Notes: generated from the sequence alone by a model not told the origin. Positions 21,149-30,453 are shown, counted from the first letter of the stretch. The stretch: DNA of 33,090 nucleotides from JAKSSE01 sp045597645 (GCA_045597645.1 JAZLKM010000037.1:1-33090), one strand, 5' to 3'. Made by a program: numbers and translations.

Positions 21149-23569
21149 TTATTTGAGTTCTGCGATGGTGACACCGTCGTCACCTTCACCGTATACGCCT
21201 CGCCTGTATTCAGCCACGCGAGGGTCTTTTTTTAGGAAGGTGTGTACAGCAGATCTAAGTACACCGCTTCCTTTTCCATGAACGATTCTAATGGGGGACA
21301 AGTGAGCTAAGACAGCATCATCGATATATTTGTCTAAAGTCATAAGAGCCTCGTCACATGTCATGCCAATAAGCATAACTTCTGCTTGTATGCTTTGAGC
21401 CTTCTTTAGTCCGCCTGGTGCCACGTTGAGTCCTGACTTGCTGGCTTTTCCGAATGCTCCAGGGGTGCCCTTTTTACCTTTAAGGGCAGTTTTTGCACCG
21501 TCTTCGTCAATAAGAACCAGGTCTGATATGTTTACACGAGATTGCATAATGCCCATTTGCACCAGAAGATTGCCCTTAGAATCGGGGAGAGTATGCACAG
21601 TGCCACGAGCGTTCATTGAAAGCACCTTTACCATGTCTCCAATGACAAGCTTTTTGGGAACGTGCATATTAATAGGCGGAGCTGTTTCCTCTTCAGCTTT
21701 CTTTTTCTTTGTCTTTGAGATACCAGCATTGATTCTGCTTCGCTCGCCCTCGAGCTCTTGTATTGTTGGATTAGTACTACCATATTTGTTGAAGTTACGA
21801 ATGGCTTTGTCGGCTACTTCCTTTGCTTCGCGCAGTATTTCTGCAGCTTCTTGGTTGGCTTTATCCAGTAGCTTATCTCTAGAAGCAGATAGTTTTTCTT
21901 CCTTCTCAGCAATTATAGCTTCACGTTCCTTCAATTCGGCGGTGAGCTTTTCTGCGTGACGGCGCTCATCCTCCAGAAGACGTCTGTTTTCTTCAAGCGA
22001 GTTAACCAAATCCTCAAAGGATACAGCTTCCTGGTCGAGTCGGCCTCTTGCGTCTGCAATCAAATCCTTCGGAAGTCCAAGCTTTTCAGATATTTCGAAC
22101 GCATTACTTTTACCTGGTACTCCGATGTGGAGTCTGTAGGTAGGAGATAGGGTCTCGAGTGAAAACTCAAAGCTGCCATTCTCTACTCCGTCAGTGGCTA
22201 GTGCATAGTGTTTTAGCTCACTGTAGTGAGTGGTAGCCATTGTACGGACCTCTTTTTGATGTAGAAAATCAAGAATTGATGTTGCGATAGCAGCACCTTC
22301 TGTCGGGTCAGTACCGGCGCAAAGCTCGTCCAAAAGTACTAATGAGGCTCCCGTTACATGAGATAAAATATAGGTGATATTTTTCATGTGAGAGGAGAAT
22401 GTAGAAAGCGACTGCTCAATGCTTTGCTCGTCTCCTATATCACAGTAGATATTGTCAAAAATAGGCAATGTTGACCTGTCTGATGCAGGAATATGAAGTC
22501 CTGACTGCGCCATAGCTGCAAGAAGTCCTAATGTTTTTAAGGACACGGTTTTACCGCCGGTATTTGGTCCGGTTATTAGCAGTAAATCATAGGAATCACC
22601 TAATACGATGCTTACAGGTACACAGGTTTGGGCATCAAGTAAAGGATGTCTTGCATTTTTTAAATCAACAAAACCGTTGGAGTTAAATACAGGTTCCATG
22701 CCGCCGATTTCCTGCGCATAGATTGCTCTTGCGAAAATAAAATCAAGCATAACCAGCATATCTGTGTCGGTGAGTATGCTATCCTTAGAAGCAACCACAT
22801 CTGATGACAGATTTGTGAGGATAATACGTATCTCCTCCTGCTCTTCGAGTTCTAGCTCTCTAAGAGAGTTGTTTAGATTAACCACAGCCATTGGCTCAAT
22901 GAAAAATGTAGAGCCTGTACTACTCTGATCATGGATCATTCCCTGCACATTTGATTTGTTTTCTGCTTTTACAGACAGACAGTAGCGGCCATTACGTGTT
23001 GTGACAACTCGATCCTGCAGATAGCCTGATACAGTGGTATCTGCTACGTATGAATTCATGGTCTGCCTTATTTTCTCCTGCACTGATAGCTTGCTGCGCC
23101 TAATGCGTGTGAGCTCTGCTGATGCATCGTCAGCGATTTCATCTTCGGAAAGAATTATGCGAGATATTTTTTCCCTAAGCGGAGTGAGTGGCTCTATGAA
23201 ATCAAACAGCTCGGCTAATACTCCGGCCTCAGAGGGCTCCTCTAACGCGTTGTAGTAGCTTTTAACACGATGGGCAGCTATCAGTAGAGAAGATACTGCT
23301 ATAAACTCCGAAGGCGCCAAAACAGACCCTATAGCCGCCTTGTTTACAAGGTCGGATACATCCTGGGTGCCGGACATAGATGGGGCACCGAGTCTAAGTG
23401 ACAGGGATAATGCATCAGCAGTTTGCTTTTGCATAGTAATTATCTCTCGTTGATTTGTTGAGGGATGAAGTGTTACACACTTCTTTTTAGCGGCATCGCT
23501 CACGGCGTGAGAAGCTACCCTTTCAAGAATCTTATCGTATTCTAATATTTTTAATGTTTTTCTATTCAA
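21149..23569 (-). CDS. mutS2: MutS2 ATPase with C-terminal Smr nuclease domain
   Basis: MutS2 acts on branched DNA to limit recombination and, in Bacillus, also helps rescue collided ribosomes. The 806-residue protein has the MutS core ATPase with Walker A GPNTGGKT at residues 334-341, then LLDELCAGTDPTEGAA and a signature region with TTHYSELK. A long charged coiled coil covers about residues 515-620, and a C-terminal Smr domain has VHGKGSG with His764. It lacks the mismatch-recognition domain of MutS1. The start is TTG 23569 behind AGAGG; no in-frame ATG precedes it closely. Convergent to rplQ. Confidence 0.97.
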   Translation of the reverse strand: MNRKTLKILEYDKILERVASHAVSDAAKKKCVTLHPSTNQREIITMQKQTADALSLSLRLGAPSMSGTQDVSDLVNKAAIGSVLAPSEFIAVSSLLIAAHRVKSYYNALEEPSEAGVLAELFDFIEPLTPLREKISRIILSEDEIADDASAELTRIRRSKLSVQEKIRQTMNSYVADTTVSGYLQDRVVTTRNGRYCLSVKAENKSNVQGMIHDQSSTGSTFFIEPMAVVNLNNSLRELELEEQEEIRIILTNLSSDVVASKDSILTDTDMLVMLDFIFARAIYAQEIGGMEPVFNSNGFVDLKNARHPLLDAQTCVPVSIVLGDSYDLLLITGPNTGGKTVSLKTLGLLAAMAQSGLHIPASDRSTLPIFDNIYCDIGDEQSIEQSLSTFSSHMKNITYILSHVTGASLVLLDELCAGTDPTEGAAIATSILDFLHQKEVRTMATTHYSELKHYALATDGVENGSFEFSLETLSPTYRLHIGVPGKSNAFEISEKLGLPKDLIADARGRLDQEAVSFEDLVNSLEENRRLLEDERRHAEKLTAELKEREAIIAEKEEKLSASRDKLLDKANQEAAEILREAKEVADKAIRNFNKYGSTNPTIQELEGERSRINAGISKTKKKKAEEETAPPINMHVPKKLVIGDMVKVLSMNARGTVHTLPDSKGNLLVQMGIMQSRVNISDLVLIDEDGAKTALKGKKGTPGAFGKASKSGLNVAPGGLKKAQSIQAEVMLIGMTCDEALMTLDKYIDDAVLAHLSPIRIVHGKGSGVLRSAVHTFLKKDPRVAEYRRGVYGEGDDGVTIAELK

Positions 23570-23599
23570 ATCATATTCCTCTTATATGCAAAAATTAAT

Positions 23600-23628
23600 C
23601 CTATAATTAATAGCCTGTTACATGGCAA
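23600..23628 (-). promoter_or_regulatory. Predicted promoter of mutS2 (minus strand)
   Basis: Read on the minus strand, TTGCCA (23628-23623) and TATAGG (23605-23600) are 17 bases apart, placing transcription start near 23593, about 25 bases before the TTG start codon. Confidence 0.5.
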
Positions 23629-23740
23629 ACATAATAGGAATTATACAACTTTATATAACCACAGGCAATTTATAAAGGATTAAAAGGGCACCTATGAAAA
23701 TTAGCTCAAGATAGGCGCTGCGAATATCCGTGAAAAGCTC

Positions 23741-23769
23741 TTTAATAACAAAGAATATTAGTCTATAAT
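23741..23769 (+). promoter_or_regulatory. Possible promoter of xpt
   Basis: TATAAT at 23764-23769 is perfect, while the -35 candidate TTTAAT at 23741-23746 (17-base spacer) is weak. If right, the leader is only about 33 bases long, leaving no room for a purine riboswitch. Confidence 0.45.
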
Positions 23770-23808
23770 CTAGCTGTTAATGGTCCTTATAGCGAAGGGG
23801 AGGTAATC

Positions 23809-24390
23809 ATGCAACTGCTGGAGGAAAGAATAAAAAAAGACGGTGTAGTAAAGGCTGGAAATGTACTTAAAGTAGATAGCTTCTTAAACCACCGCATAGA
23901 TGTGGCTCTATATCAGGAGATGGGTAAGGAGTTCAAGAGACTTTTTGCAGATAAGAATATAAACAAAATACTTACAATAGAGGCTTCCGGTATAGGAATA
24001 GCTTGTGTAGTAGCTCAGTATTTTGATAATTGCCCTGTTGTTTTTGCAAAAAAGGCGCAAAGCATTAACCTTGACGGAGAGATGCTCAGCACAAAGATAC
24101 AGTCATTTACTCACAAACGTGAATACAATGTAATTGTGGCTAAAAAGTTCCTGACAGCAGAAGACCATGTACTTATAATAGATGACTTTCTGGCAAATGG
24201 ATGCGCAGTGCTTGGACTTATTGATCTGATTAATGGAGCAGGTGCCACTATTGAGGGCGTAGGCATCGCAGTTGAGAAGGGCTTCCAGGAAGGCGGTAAG
24301 ATTATCCGAGATATGGGAATACAGGTGGAGTCACTGGCTATAGTAGACGCTATGGACGACGTAACTGGTGAGATTACATTTAGACACTAA
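23809..24390 (+). CDS. xpt: Xanthine phosphoribosyltransferase
   Basis: Xpt makes XMP from xanthine and PRPP in purine salvage. The 193-residue protein matches the family throughout: LLEERIKKDGVVKAGNVLKV, FLNHRIDVALYQEMGKEF, IEASGIGIA, and the PRPP loop DHVLIIDDFLANGCAVLGLI, where the usual Gln after NG is Cys. The ribosome-binding site GGGGAGG precedes ATG 23809. It has its own terminator and is followed by a nucleoside-type ABC transporter, so the two form a purine salvage neighbourhood. Confidence 0.95.
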   Translation: MQLLEERIKKDGVVKAGNVLKVDSFLNHRIDVALYQEMGKEFKRLFADKNINKILTIEASGIGIACVVAQYFDNCPVVFAKKAQSINLDGEMLSTKIQSFTHKREYNVIVAKKFLTAEDHVLIIDDFLANGCAVLGLIDLINGAGATIEGVGIAVEKGFQEGGKIIRDMGIQVESLAIVDAMDDVTGEITFRH

Positions 24391-24397
24391 CAGTACC

Positions 24398-24433
24398 TGC
24401 AATCACGTACTTGCCAGGTCGTGTGCATTTTTT
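24398..24433 (+). terminator. Terminator after xpt
   Basis: TGCA 24398-24401 and CACG 24404-24407 pair with CGTG 24420-24423 and TGCA 24424-24427, with a two-base bulge, followed by six T's (24428-24433). Confidence 0.65.
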
Positions 24434-24480
24434 ACAATTATGCTAAGAATATTGAAAAATTCTTTTGCAAATAGTGATAT

Positions 24481-24508
24481 ATGACAATAAAAGTAGTGGT
24501 GATATAAT
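24481..24508 (+). promoter_or_regulatory. Predicted promoter of the nucleoside transporter operon
   Basis: ATGACA at 24481-24486 and a perfect TATAAT at 24503-24508 are separated by 16 bases. Transcription would start near 24515, giving an untranslated leader of about 85 bases. That leader contains a hairpin (CGGATT 24545-24550 with AATCCG 24561-24566) before the ribosome-binding site AAGGAGG. Confidence 0.6.
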
Positions 24509-24600
24509 TTCGTTCATCAGGTGTATGATGGCGTGATGCTATCGCGGATTGGCTTAAACGAATCCGTACCTATGGCGTGGAACCCACTAAGGAGGAAAAA

Positions 24601-25767
24601 ATGAAAAAGAGAGTTTTAGGCATGCTTATGGCGCTTACTCTTGTAGGAACTATGCTTGCTGGTTGCGGCTCTAATGGCGCTGCTTCTACAGGTTCAGCTT
24701 CTGATATCAAGATTGGTGCAATTTACATTGGCGATGAGAATGAGGGATATACCGCTTCTCATATGAATGGTCTCAAGGACGCTATCAAGGCAATGGGATA
24801 TTCAGAGAGCCAGCTTATCGAGAAAACTAACATCCCGGAGGATGAGTCAGCATATGATGCAGCAGTAGACCTTGCAGAGCAGGGATGCAGCATTATTTTT
24901 GCAAACAGCTTTGGTCATGAGTCTTACCTTCTTCAGGCAGCTCAGGAGTATCCGGAAGTTGACTTCTATCATGCTACTGGATATCAGGCAGCAGGAAGCG
25001 GACTTAGCAATTTCCATAACTATTTCACCAAGATTTATGAGGCTCGTTATGTATCAGGTGTTGTAGCTGGACTTAAGCTTAACGAGATGATCGCAAATGG
25101 CGAGATCACTGAGGACGCTGTAAAGCTTGGATATGTAGGTGCTTATCCTTATGCAGAGGTTGTATCAGGATATACCGCTTTCTTCCTTGGCGTTCGTAGC
25201 CAGTGCCCATCTGCTACTATGGAAGTACAGTACACCAATAGCTGGGGTGATATGGCAGCAGAGAAGGAAGTAGCTACTCAGCTTATCGCAGATGGTTGTG
25301 TTCTTATCTGCCAGCATGCAGATACAACTGGTGCACCTTCAGCTTGCCAGGAGCTTGGTGTTCCTTGCGTAGGCTATAACGTATCTATGATTTCAGTAGC
25401 TCCGGATGTAGCACTTACTTCATCAACCAACGTATGGGGCAAGTACTATACACTTGCTATCAAGAACAAGGCAGATGGCGTTGCTAACCCAACTGACTGG
25501 GCAGATGGATATGCAGTAGATGCAGTAGCTATTACTGAGCTTAATGATAAGACTGTAGCAGCAGGTACTAAGGAAAAGGTTGCAGAGGTTGAGGCTGCAC
25601 TTAAGGCTGGTACTCTTCATGTATTCGATACTACTACATTCACTGTAGATGGGGCTCAGGTGGCAGACGGCTCAAGAGACGAGGTAAAGGATGGTTACTT
25701 CCATGAGTCAGAGGCGGCATCAGCACCTTCATTTGATTTGAGAATTGATGGTATTACTGAGAAGTAA
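24601..25767 (+). CDS. BMP-family substrate-binding lipoprotein, nucleoside ABC transporter
   Basis: BMP/PnrA-type lipoproteins capture purine nucleosides for an ABC importer; B. subtilis NupN and L. lactis BmpA are relatives. I start at ATG 24601 (388 residues) behind AAGGAGG; an in-frame ATG eight codons upstream lies before that site. A lipoprotein signal is clear: KKR, a hydrophobic stretch, and lipobox LAGC with Cys22. Conserved segments include IKIGAIYIGDENEG, the motif FANSFGH and YVGAYPYAEVVSGYTAFFLG. Codon choice resembles that of the ribosomal genes and differs from the downstream transporter genes, suggesting very high expression. A hairpin terminator separates it from the ATPase gene. 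Confidence 0.92.
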   Translation: MKKRVLGMLMALTLVGTMLAGCGSNGAASTGSASDIKIGAIYIGDENEGYTASHMNGLKDAIKAMGYSESQLIEKTNIPEDESAYDAAVDLAEQGCSIIFANSFGHESYLLQAAQEYPEVDFYHATGYQAAGSGLSNFHNYFTKIYEARYVSGVVAGLKLNEMIANGEITEDAVKLGYVGAYPYAEVVSGYTAFFLGVRSQCPSATMEVQYTNSWGDMAAEKEVATQLIADGCVLICQHADTTGAPSACQELGVPCVGYNVSMISVAPDVALTSSTNVWGKYYTLAIKNKADGVANPTDWADGYAVDAVAITELNDKTVAAGTKEKVAEVEAALKAGTLHVFDTTTFTVDGAQVADGSRDEVKDGYFHESEAASAPSFDLRIDGITEK

Positions 25768-25783
25768 TTTCTGATATAATGTG

Positions 25784-25811
25784 CGGGTGGGCTTGTCCCA
25801 CCCGTATTTTG
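25784..25811 (+). terminator. Partial terminator between lipoprotein and ATPase genes
   Basis: A perfect 8-bp GC-rich stem CGGGTGGG 25784-25791 with CCCACCCG 25797-25804, loop of 5, is followed by TATTTTG. The short T-run suggests incomplete termination, which would give more binding protein than membrane components. No new promoter of good quality was seen before the ATPase gene. Confidence 0.75.
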
Positions 25812-25890
25812 TTTATAAACCAGTAAAATGTATGGCGTTATTTAACGCATGACATGCAGTGCGACAGAAGGTCTTAGAGAGGGGTAGCCT

Positions 25891-27414
25891 GTGGGATCAC
25901 AGACCGCAATTGAACTAAAAGGTGTAACTAAACGCTTTGGAGAAGTAGTAGCCAATGATAACGTCAATCTTTCGCTGGAAAAAGGTGAAATACTGTCTAT
26001 TCTTGGCGAAAACGGAAGTGGAAAAACTACATTGATGAATATGCTGTCAGGAATCTATTTTCCAGACGAAGGACAGATATTTAGAAATGGAGAGCCGGTG
26101 ACAATCAGCTCACCAAAGGATTCCTTTGCATTGGGTATAGGAATGATACATCAGCATTTCAAGCTGATAGACGTGCTGACGGCAGCAGAAAATATCATCC
26201 TCGGTCTTGAGGGCAAGGGAAAGCTTAACATGGCCAGGGTGAGAAAAGAAATTAATGAACTGACATCAAGATACGGATTTGACTTAGATTCTGATCAGAA
26301 AATATATGATATGTCTGTATCACAAAAGCAGACAGTTGAGATAGTGAAAGTACTGTATAGAGGCGCAGATGTACTGATTCTAGATGAGCCGACAGCAGTA
26401 CTTACACCTCAGGAGACAAAAAAACTTTTCGATGTATTACGCAATATGCGAGAGGCCGGTAAATCTATTATCATCATAACGCATAAGCTTAATGAAGTGT
26501 TGGAGATATCTGACAGAGTATCAGTACTTCGAAAGGGAAAATATATAGGTACTGTGGCTACAGCTGATGCTACGGCACAATCGCTGACAGAGATGATGGT
26601 CGGTGAGAAGGTGACACTCAATATCAACAGATCGGAACCCGAAGGGTGTGTGGACAGAATCGAGATGCGTGCGGTCACTGTAAAGAACCGCGAGGGTATA
26701 AAGGTGCTTGATAATGCGTCTTTTGTTGCAAAGAGTGGAGAGATACTGGGAATTGCTGGTATAGCGGGAAGCGGACAGAAGGAACTTCTTGAAGCTATTG
26801 CAGGACTACAGGAAGTAGAGAGCGGAGAAATATTCTATTATCCACCAGAGGGCAGTCCAGAGGACCTGACCCACAGCTCAGTTGAAGCAATAAGAGAGAT
26901 GGGAATACATCTGTCGTTTGTACCTGAGGACAGATTGGGAATGGGACTTGTCGCATCTATGGATTTGACAGATAACATGATGATTCGTGGCTACAAGGAC
27001 CGCGGAATATTTTTCGCAGACAGAAAGACGCCTAGAAAGCTGGCTGAGGATGTAGTTGAAAGACTAGAAGTAGCAACGCCGTCTATAGAGACTGCCGTCA
27101 GCAAGCTATCAGGAGGAAATGTGCAAAAGGTCTTGGTGGGACGAGAGATCGCTTCTCAGCCAGTAGTACTAATGGTTGCATATCCCGTCCGCGGTCTTGA
27201 TATCGGCGCTTCATATACTATATACGACCTTTTGAACGAACAGAAGAAAAAGGGTGTTTCAGTCCTCTGCGTAGGTGAGGATTTGGATGTGCTCTTAGCC
27301 CTTTGCGATAGAATAATGGTACTTTCCGGCGGTAAGGTTACAGGTGTCGTTGATGCCAGAAGTACAACAAAGGAAGATGTAGGTTTGCTTATGACTGGTG
27401 GAGAGGAGGCTTAA
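25891..27414 (+). CDS. Nucleoside ABC transporter ATPase, two nucleotide-binding domains
   Basis: This 507-residue protein fuses two ATPase domains like B. subtilis NupO. The first has Walker A GENGSGKT (39-46), a variant signature SVSQKQ (142-147) and Walker B VLILDEPT (161-168). The second has a degenerate Walker A in AGIAGSGQKELL, the signature LSGGN (406-410) and, at the Walker B place, MVAYPVRGLD (428-437), where the catalytic glutamate is absent. Such asymmetry is usual for sugar and nucleoside importers of this class, although YPVRG in place of the common QPTRG is a difference. Start GTG 25891 follows AGAGAGGGG. The next gene begins directly after its stop. Confidence 0.93.
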   Translation: MGSQTAIELKGVTKRFGEVVANDNVNLSLEKGEILSILGENGSGKTTLMNMLSGIYFPDEGQIFRNGEPVTISSPKDSFALGIGMIHQHFKLIDVLTAAENIILGLEGKGKLNMARVRKEINELTSRYGFDLDSDQKIYDMSVSQKQTVEIVKVLYRGADVLILDEPTAVLTPQETKKLFDVLRNMREAGKSIIIITHKLNEVLEISDRVSVLRKGKYIGTVATADATAQSLTEMMVGEKVTLNINRSEPEGCVDRIEMRAVTVKNREGIKVLDNASFVAKSGEILGIAGIAGSGQKELLEAIAGLQEVESGEIFYYPPEGSPEDLTHSSVEAIREMGIHLSFVPEDRLGMGLVASMDLTDNMMIRGYKDRGIFFADRKTPRKLAEDVVERLEVATPSIETAVSKLSGGNVQKVLVGREIASQPVVLMVAYPVRGLDIGASYTIYDLLNEQKKKGVSVLCVGEDLDVLLALCDRIMVLSGGKVTGVVDARSTTKEDVGLLMTGGEEA

Positions 27415-28512
27415 ATGAGTACTGTAAAAAAGAGCAAAGAGCCGCTTTTCCATATTTCAAAGAGAGCGGACATATCAACGGGAAAGGCCTGGGGTGTAAG
27501 ACTGATTGTCGTGCTTCTGGCACTTATTGTATGCGCTGTAGTAATCGTTGCTATCACACATCAGAACCCACTGCAGGTCTATGCCGGTATTGTGGATGGA
27601 GCTCTTGGCACCAAGAGACGTACCTGGGTTACCGTACGAGAGGTGGCAGTGCTATTACTTATAGCCATTGGACTTACCCCGGCGTTTAGAATGAAATTCT
27701 GGAATATAGGAGCTGAAGGGCAGATACTGATGGGTGGAATGGCATCAGCGGCCATTATGATATATCTGGGAGACAAGCTTCCTAATGCTGTAATGATTAT
27801 ACTAATTTTTGTCGCAAGTATTTTTGCTGGTATGATTTGGGGCGTTATTCCAGCAATTTTTAAAGCTTGGAAAAATACAAATGAGACTCTGTTCACGTTG
27901 ATGCTTAACTATATTGCGATACAGCTAGTAACTGTAGCGGTTGTATTTTGGGAGAATCCAGCAGGTTCCAACTCAATAGGAGTAATCAATCCTGAAAGCC
28001 ACGGAGGATGGTTCCCACAGTGGTTCGGAGGATATGGATTTACAGTTGTGGTAGTTGCCCTTGTTACTGGCCTTTTATCAGTATATATGAGCCGCTCAAA
28101 GCAGGGATATGAGATTGCGGTAGTGGGCGAAAGTCAGAATACGGCTAGATATGCGGCAATCAACGTAAAGAAGGTAATAATCAGAACAATGATGATATCC
28201 GGAGGCGTATGTGGACTGGCAGGCGCCGTAATAGTCAGTGGAGCTAGTCATACCATATCGACTAGTACCGCAGGCGGACGTGGATTTACAGCAATCATTG
28301 TTGCTTGGATGTCTAAATTTAATCCTTTCGCAATGGTATTAGTATCACTGTTTTTGGTTTTCATGCAGCAGGGCTCGATTCAGATTGCTACACAGTTTGG
28401 ACTAAATGAAAACGCTTCAGATATCATAACAGGAATATTGCTGTTTTTCCTGATTGGCGGCGAGTTCTTTATCAACTACGCTGTAAGATTCCGCAAGAAG
28501 AAGGAGGCATAA
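27415..28512 (+). CDS. Nucleoside ABC transporter permease 1
   Basis: This 365-residue membrane protein resembles B. subtilis NupP. It has a basic N-terminus and about eight to ten hydrophobic helices. The family stretch FWNIGAEGQILMGGMASAAI begins near residue 96. A later region reads GYEIAVVGESQNTARYAAIN, a permease coupling segment of this class, and SGGVCGLAGAV follows. It is adjacent to the ATPase gene without a gap and one base before the second permease gene. GGAGG lies inside the end of the ATPase gene. Confidence 0.92.
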   Translation: MSTVKKSKEPLFHISKRADISTGKAWGVRLIVVLLALIVCAVVIVAITHQNPLQVYAGIVDGALGTKRRTWVTVREVAVLLLIAIGLTPAFRMKFWNIGAEGQILMGGMASAAIMIYLGDKLPNAVMIILIFVASIFAGMIWGVIPAIFKAWKNTNETLFTLMLNYIAIQLVTVAVVFWENPAGSNSIGVINPESHGGWFPQWFGGYGFTVVVVALVTGLLSVYMSRSKQGYEIAVVGESQNTARYAAINVKKVIIRTMMISGGVCGLAGAVIVSGASHTISTSTAGGRGFTAIIVAWMSKFNPFAMVLVSLFLVFMQQGSIQIATQFGLNENASDIITGILLFFLIGGEFFINYAVRFRKKKEA

Positions 28513-28513
28513 A

Positions 28514-29503
28514 ATGACACTGCTATTTACATTCATCCAAAAAGCAATAGGTCAGGGAATAGCTATCCTTCTAGGCGCTACTGGCGAGATAATGACTGAA
28601 AAGTCAGGTAATCTAAACCTTGGAATCCCAGGTATTATGTACATGGGTGGTATTACAGGACTCATGGGAGCTTTTTTCTATGAAAATGCAACTCTGGCAG
28701 CAGGCAACTATAATGTAGTAGTCGCTGTGTGCATCACTATATTATCTACTCTTCTGGCAAGTGCACTAGGTGGACTTATATATAGCTTTCTTACTATTTC
28801 GCTGCGCGCGAACCAGAATGTAGTTGGCCTCGCGCTTACAACTTTTGGAGTTGGATTCGGTAATTTCTTCGGTGGGTCTATATCAAAGCTTGCAGGAGGC
28901 GTAGGCCAGATATCAGTTGCCACAACCGCAGCAGCATTTAGAACACAAATACCAGGATTATCTAAGATTCCTGTGGTTGGAGATTTACTTTTCTCATATG
29001 GATTTCTGACTTATGTTGCTATCATAATTGCTATATATGTCACATATTTCCTGTTCAGAACCAGAGTGGGACTGAATCTTCGCGCAGTAGGAGAGAGTCC
29101 GGCTACAGCAGATGCAGCAGGTATTAATGTGTCACTGTATAAGTATATGGCAACGACTGTGGGAGCTGCAGTAGCAGGTATGGGTGGTCTGTACTTCGTA
29201 ATGGAATATCTGGGAGGTACATGGTCAAATAATGGATTTGGCGACAGAGGCTGGCTGGCAGTAGCACTGGTTATCTTAGCGCTCTGGAAGCCGTCAAACG
29301 CCATCTGGGGATCGCTGGCATTTGGTGCATTATACATCTTGTATATCTACCTTCCGGGCTTGTCGCGTGCTGGTCAGGAACTGTGCAAGATTCTTCCATA
29401 TGTAGTTACGATAATAGTACTTGTAATTACAAGCCATAGAAATAAACCTGAGAATCAAGCTCCAGCAAGCCTAGGACTGGCTTACTTTAGAGAGGAAAGA
29501 TAA
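28514..29503 (+). CDS. Nucleoside ABC transporter permease 2
   Basis: The 329-residue membrane protein resembles B. subtilis NupQ and partners with the preceding permease. Family features are the early motif LGATGEIMTEKSGNLNLGIP, then GIMYMGGITGLMG, and the coupling segment RVGLNLRAVGESPATADAAG. It ends with a hydrophilic tail ENQAPASLGLAYFREER. AAGGAGG lies inside the end of the previous gene. Its stop overlaps the ATG of the YhaM-like gene by one base, so the transporter and the RNA enzymes downstream share a transcript. Confidence 0.92.
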   Translation: MTLLFTFIQKAIGQGIAILLGATGEIMTEKSGNLNLGIPGIMYMGGITGLMGAFFYENATLAAGNYNVVVAVCITILSTLLASALGGLIYSFLTISLRANQNVVGLALTTFGVGFGNFFGGSISKLAGGVGQISVATTAAAFRTQIPGLSKIPVVGDLLFSYGFLTYVAIIIAIYVTYFLFRTRVGLNLRAVGESPATADAAGINVSLYKYMATTVGAAVAGMGGLYFVMEYLGGTWSNNGFGDRGWLAVALVILALWKPSNAIWGSLAFGALYILYIYLPGLSRAGQELCKILPYVVTIIVLVITSHRNKPENQAPASLGLAYFREER

Positions 29504-30453
29504 TGCAGTATATCAACACATTAAAAGTGGGAGACCGTGTCAATGAGACATATTTTTGCAAGAGTCGCAATACAGCTATGACAAAGGCCAATAAGCCCTT
29601 TGATATTGTGGTATTGCAGGACAAGACAGGTCTGATTGATGCAAAAATATGGGAGACAACGTCTCCAGGAATAGATGATTTCACAGGGCTCGATTATGTG
29701 GCTATATCTGGCGAAGTGACAGAGTTCAATGGTAATCTGCAGCTGAATATCAGGAGAGCCAGAACGCTGTCTGAGGGAGAATATGATCCTGCAGAATTTA
29801 TGCCGTCTAGCGAGTACTCAATTGATGAAATGTGGAGCAAGTTCATGGGCTATGTTGACAAGGTGAAAACTCCTTGCTATAAGGCACTGCTCACTTATTT
29901 CTTGGTAGATAACGAGAGCACTGCGAAGCTTTTTAGGACACATTCTGCAGCCAAGACTGTGCATCATAGCTTCATCGGTGGACTTCTGGAGCACTCTCTT
30001 GCGGTCACTAGAAATTGTGACTTTTTTGCAGATAATTATCCGATTCTAAAGAGAGATTTATTGCTGACTGCAGCTATGCTCCACGATATAGGCAAGCTGG
30101 AGGAGATAAATGCGTTCCCTGCAAATGATTATAGCGATGAGGGCAACCTCTTGGGTCACATTGTCATTGGTATAGAGATGGTATCTAAGGCTATTGACCA
30201 GATAGAGGATTTTCCGAAGGTTAAGGCTGATGAGCTAAAGCACTGTATAGTGGCTCATCACGGTGAGCTTGAATATGGAAGTCCGAAAAAGCCGGCCTTG
30301 GTTGAGGCTATTGCATTGTCTTTTGCAGATAATCTCGATGCTAAACTTGAGACCATGAAGGAAAGTCTGTCAATGGTGGCAGAGGGCAATCTGGAGTGGC
30401 AGAAGAAGAACTTCTTCCTTGATAGTATCATCAGAAGAACAAGTGAGGAATAA
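29503..30453 (+). CDS. yhaM: YhaM-like 3'-5' exoribonuclease (OB fold plus HD domain)
   Basis: YhaM of B. subtilis is a 3'-5' exonuclease trimming RNA ends. The 316-residue protein has the same two parts: an OB-type nucleic acid-binding domain at about residues 10-95 (LQDKTGLIDAKIWE) and an HD hydrolase domain with His154/His155, EH at 163-164 and the HD pair His194-Asp195 (MLHDIGKLEE). Metal ligands look intact. It starts on the stop of the permease gene and its own stop overlaps rlmD. The name is by family resemblance. Confidence 0.85.
   Translation: MQYINTLKVGDRVNETYFCKSRNTAMTKANKPFDIVVLQDKTGLIDAKIWETTSPGIDDFTGLDYVAISGEVTEFNGNLQLNIRRARTLSEGEYDPAEFMPSSEYSIDEMWSKFMGYVDKVKTPCYKALLTYFLVDNESTAKLFRTHSAAKTVHHSFIGGLLEHSLAVTRNCDFFADNYPILKRDLLLTAAMLHDIGKLEEINAFPANDYSDEGNLLGHIVIGIEMVSKAIDQIEDFPKVKADELKHCIVAHHGELEYGSPKKPALVEAIALSFADNLDAKLETMKESLSMVAEGNLEWQKKNFFLDSIIRRTSEE

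Noticed and set aside
20940..21189. Two overlapping minus-strand frames of 67 codons
   Set aside because: They lie in the mirror arm of the palindrome and across the mutS2 terminator, and resemble no protein family.
23640..23808. Purine riboswitch upstream of xpt
   Set aside because: xpt often has one, but I find none of the conserved junction or loop sequences, and the likely promoter lies only about 40 bases before the start codon.
24509..24600. Riboswitch in the leader of the nucleoside transporter operon
   Set aside because: The leader is short, with one 6-bp hairpin and no recognisable aptamer core.
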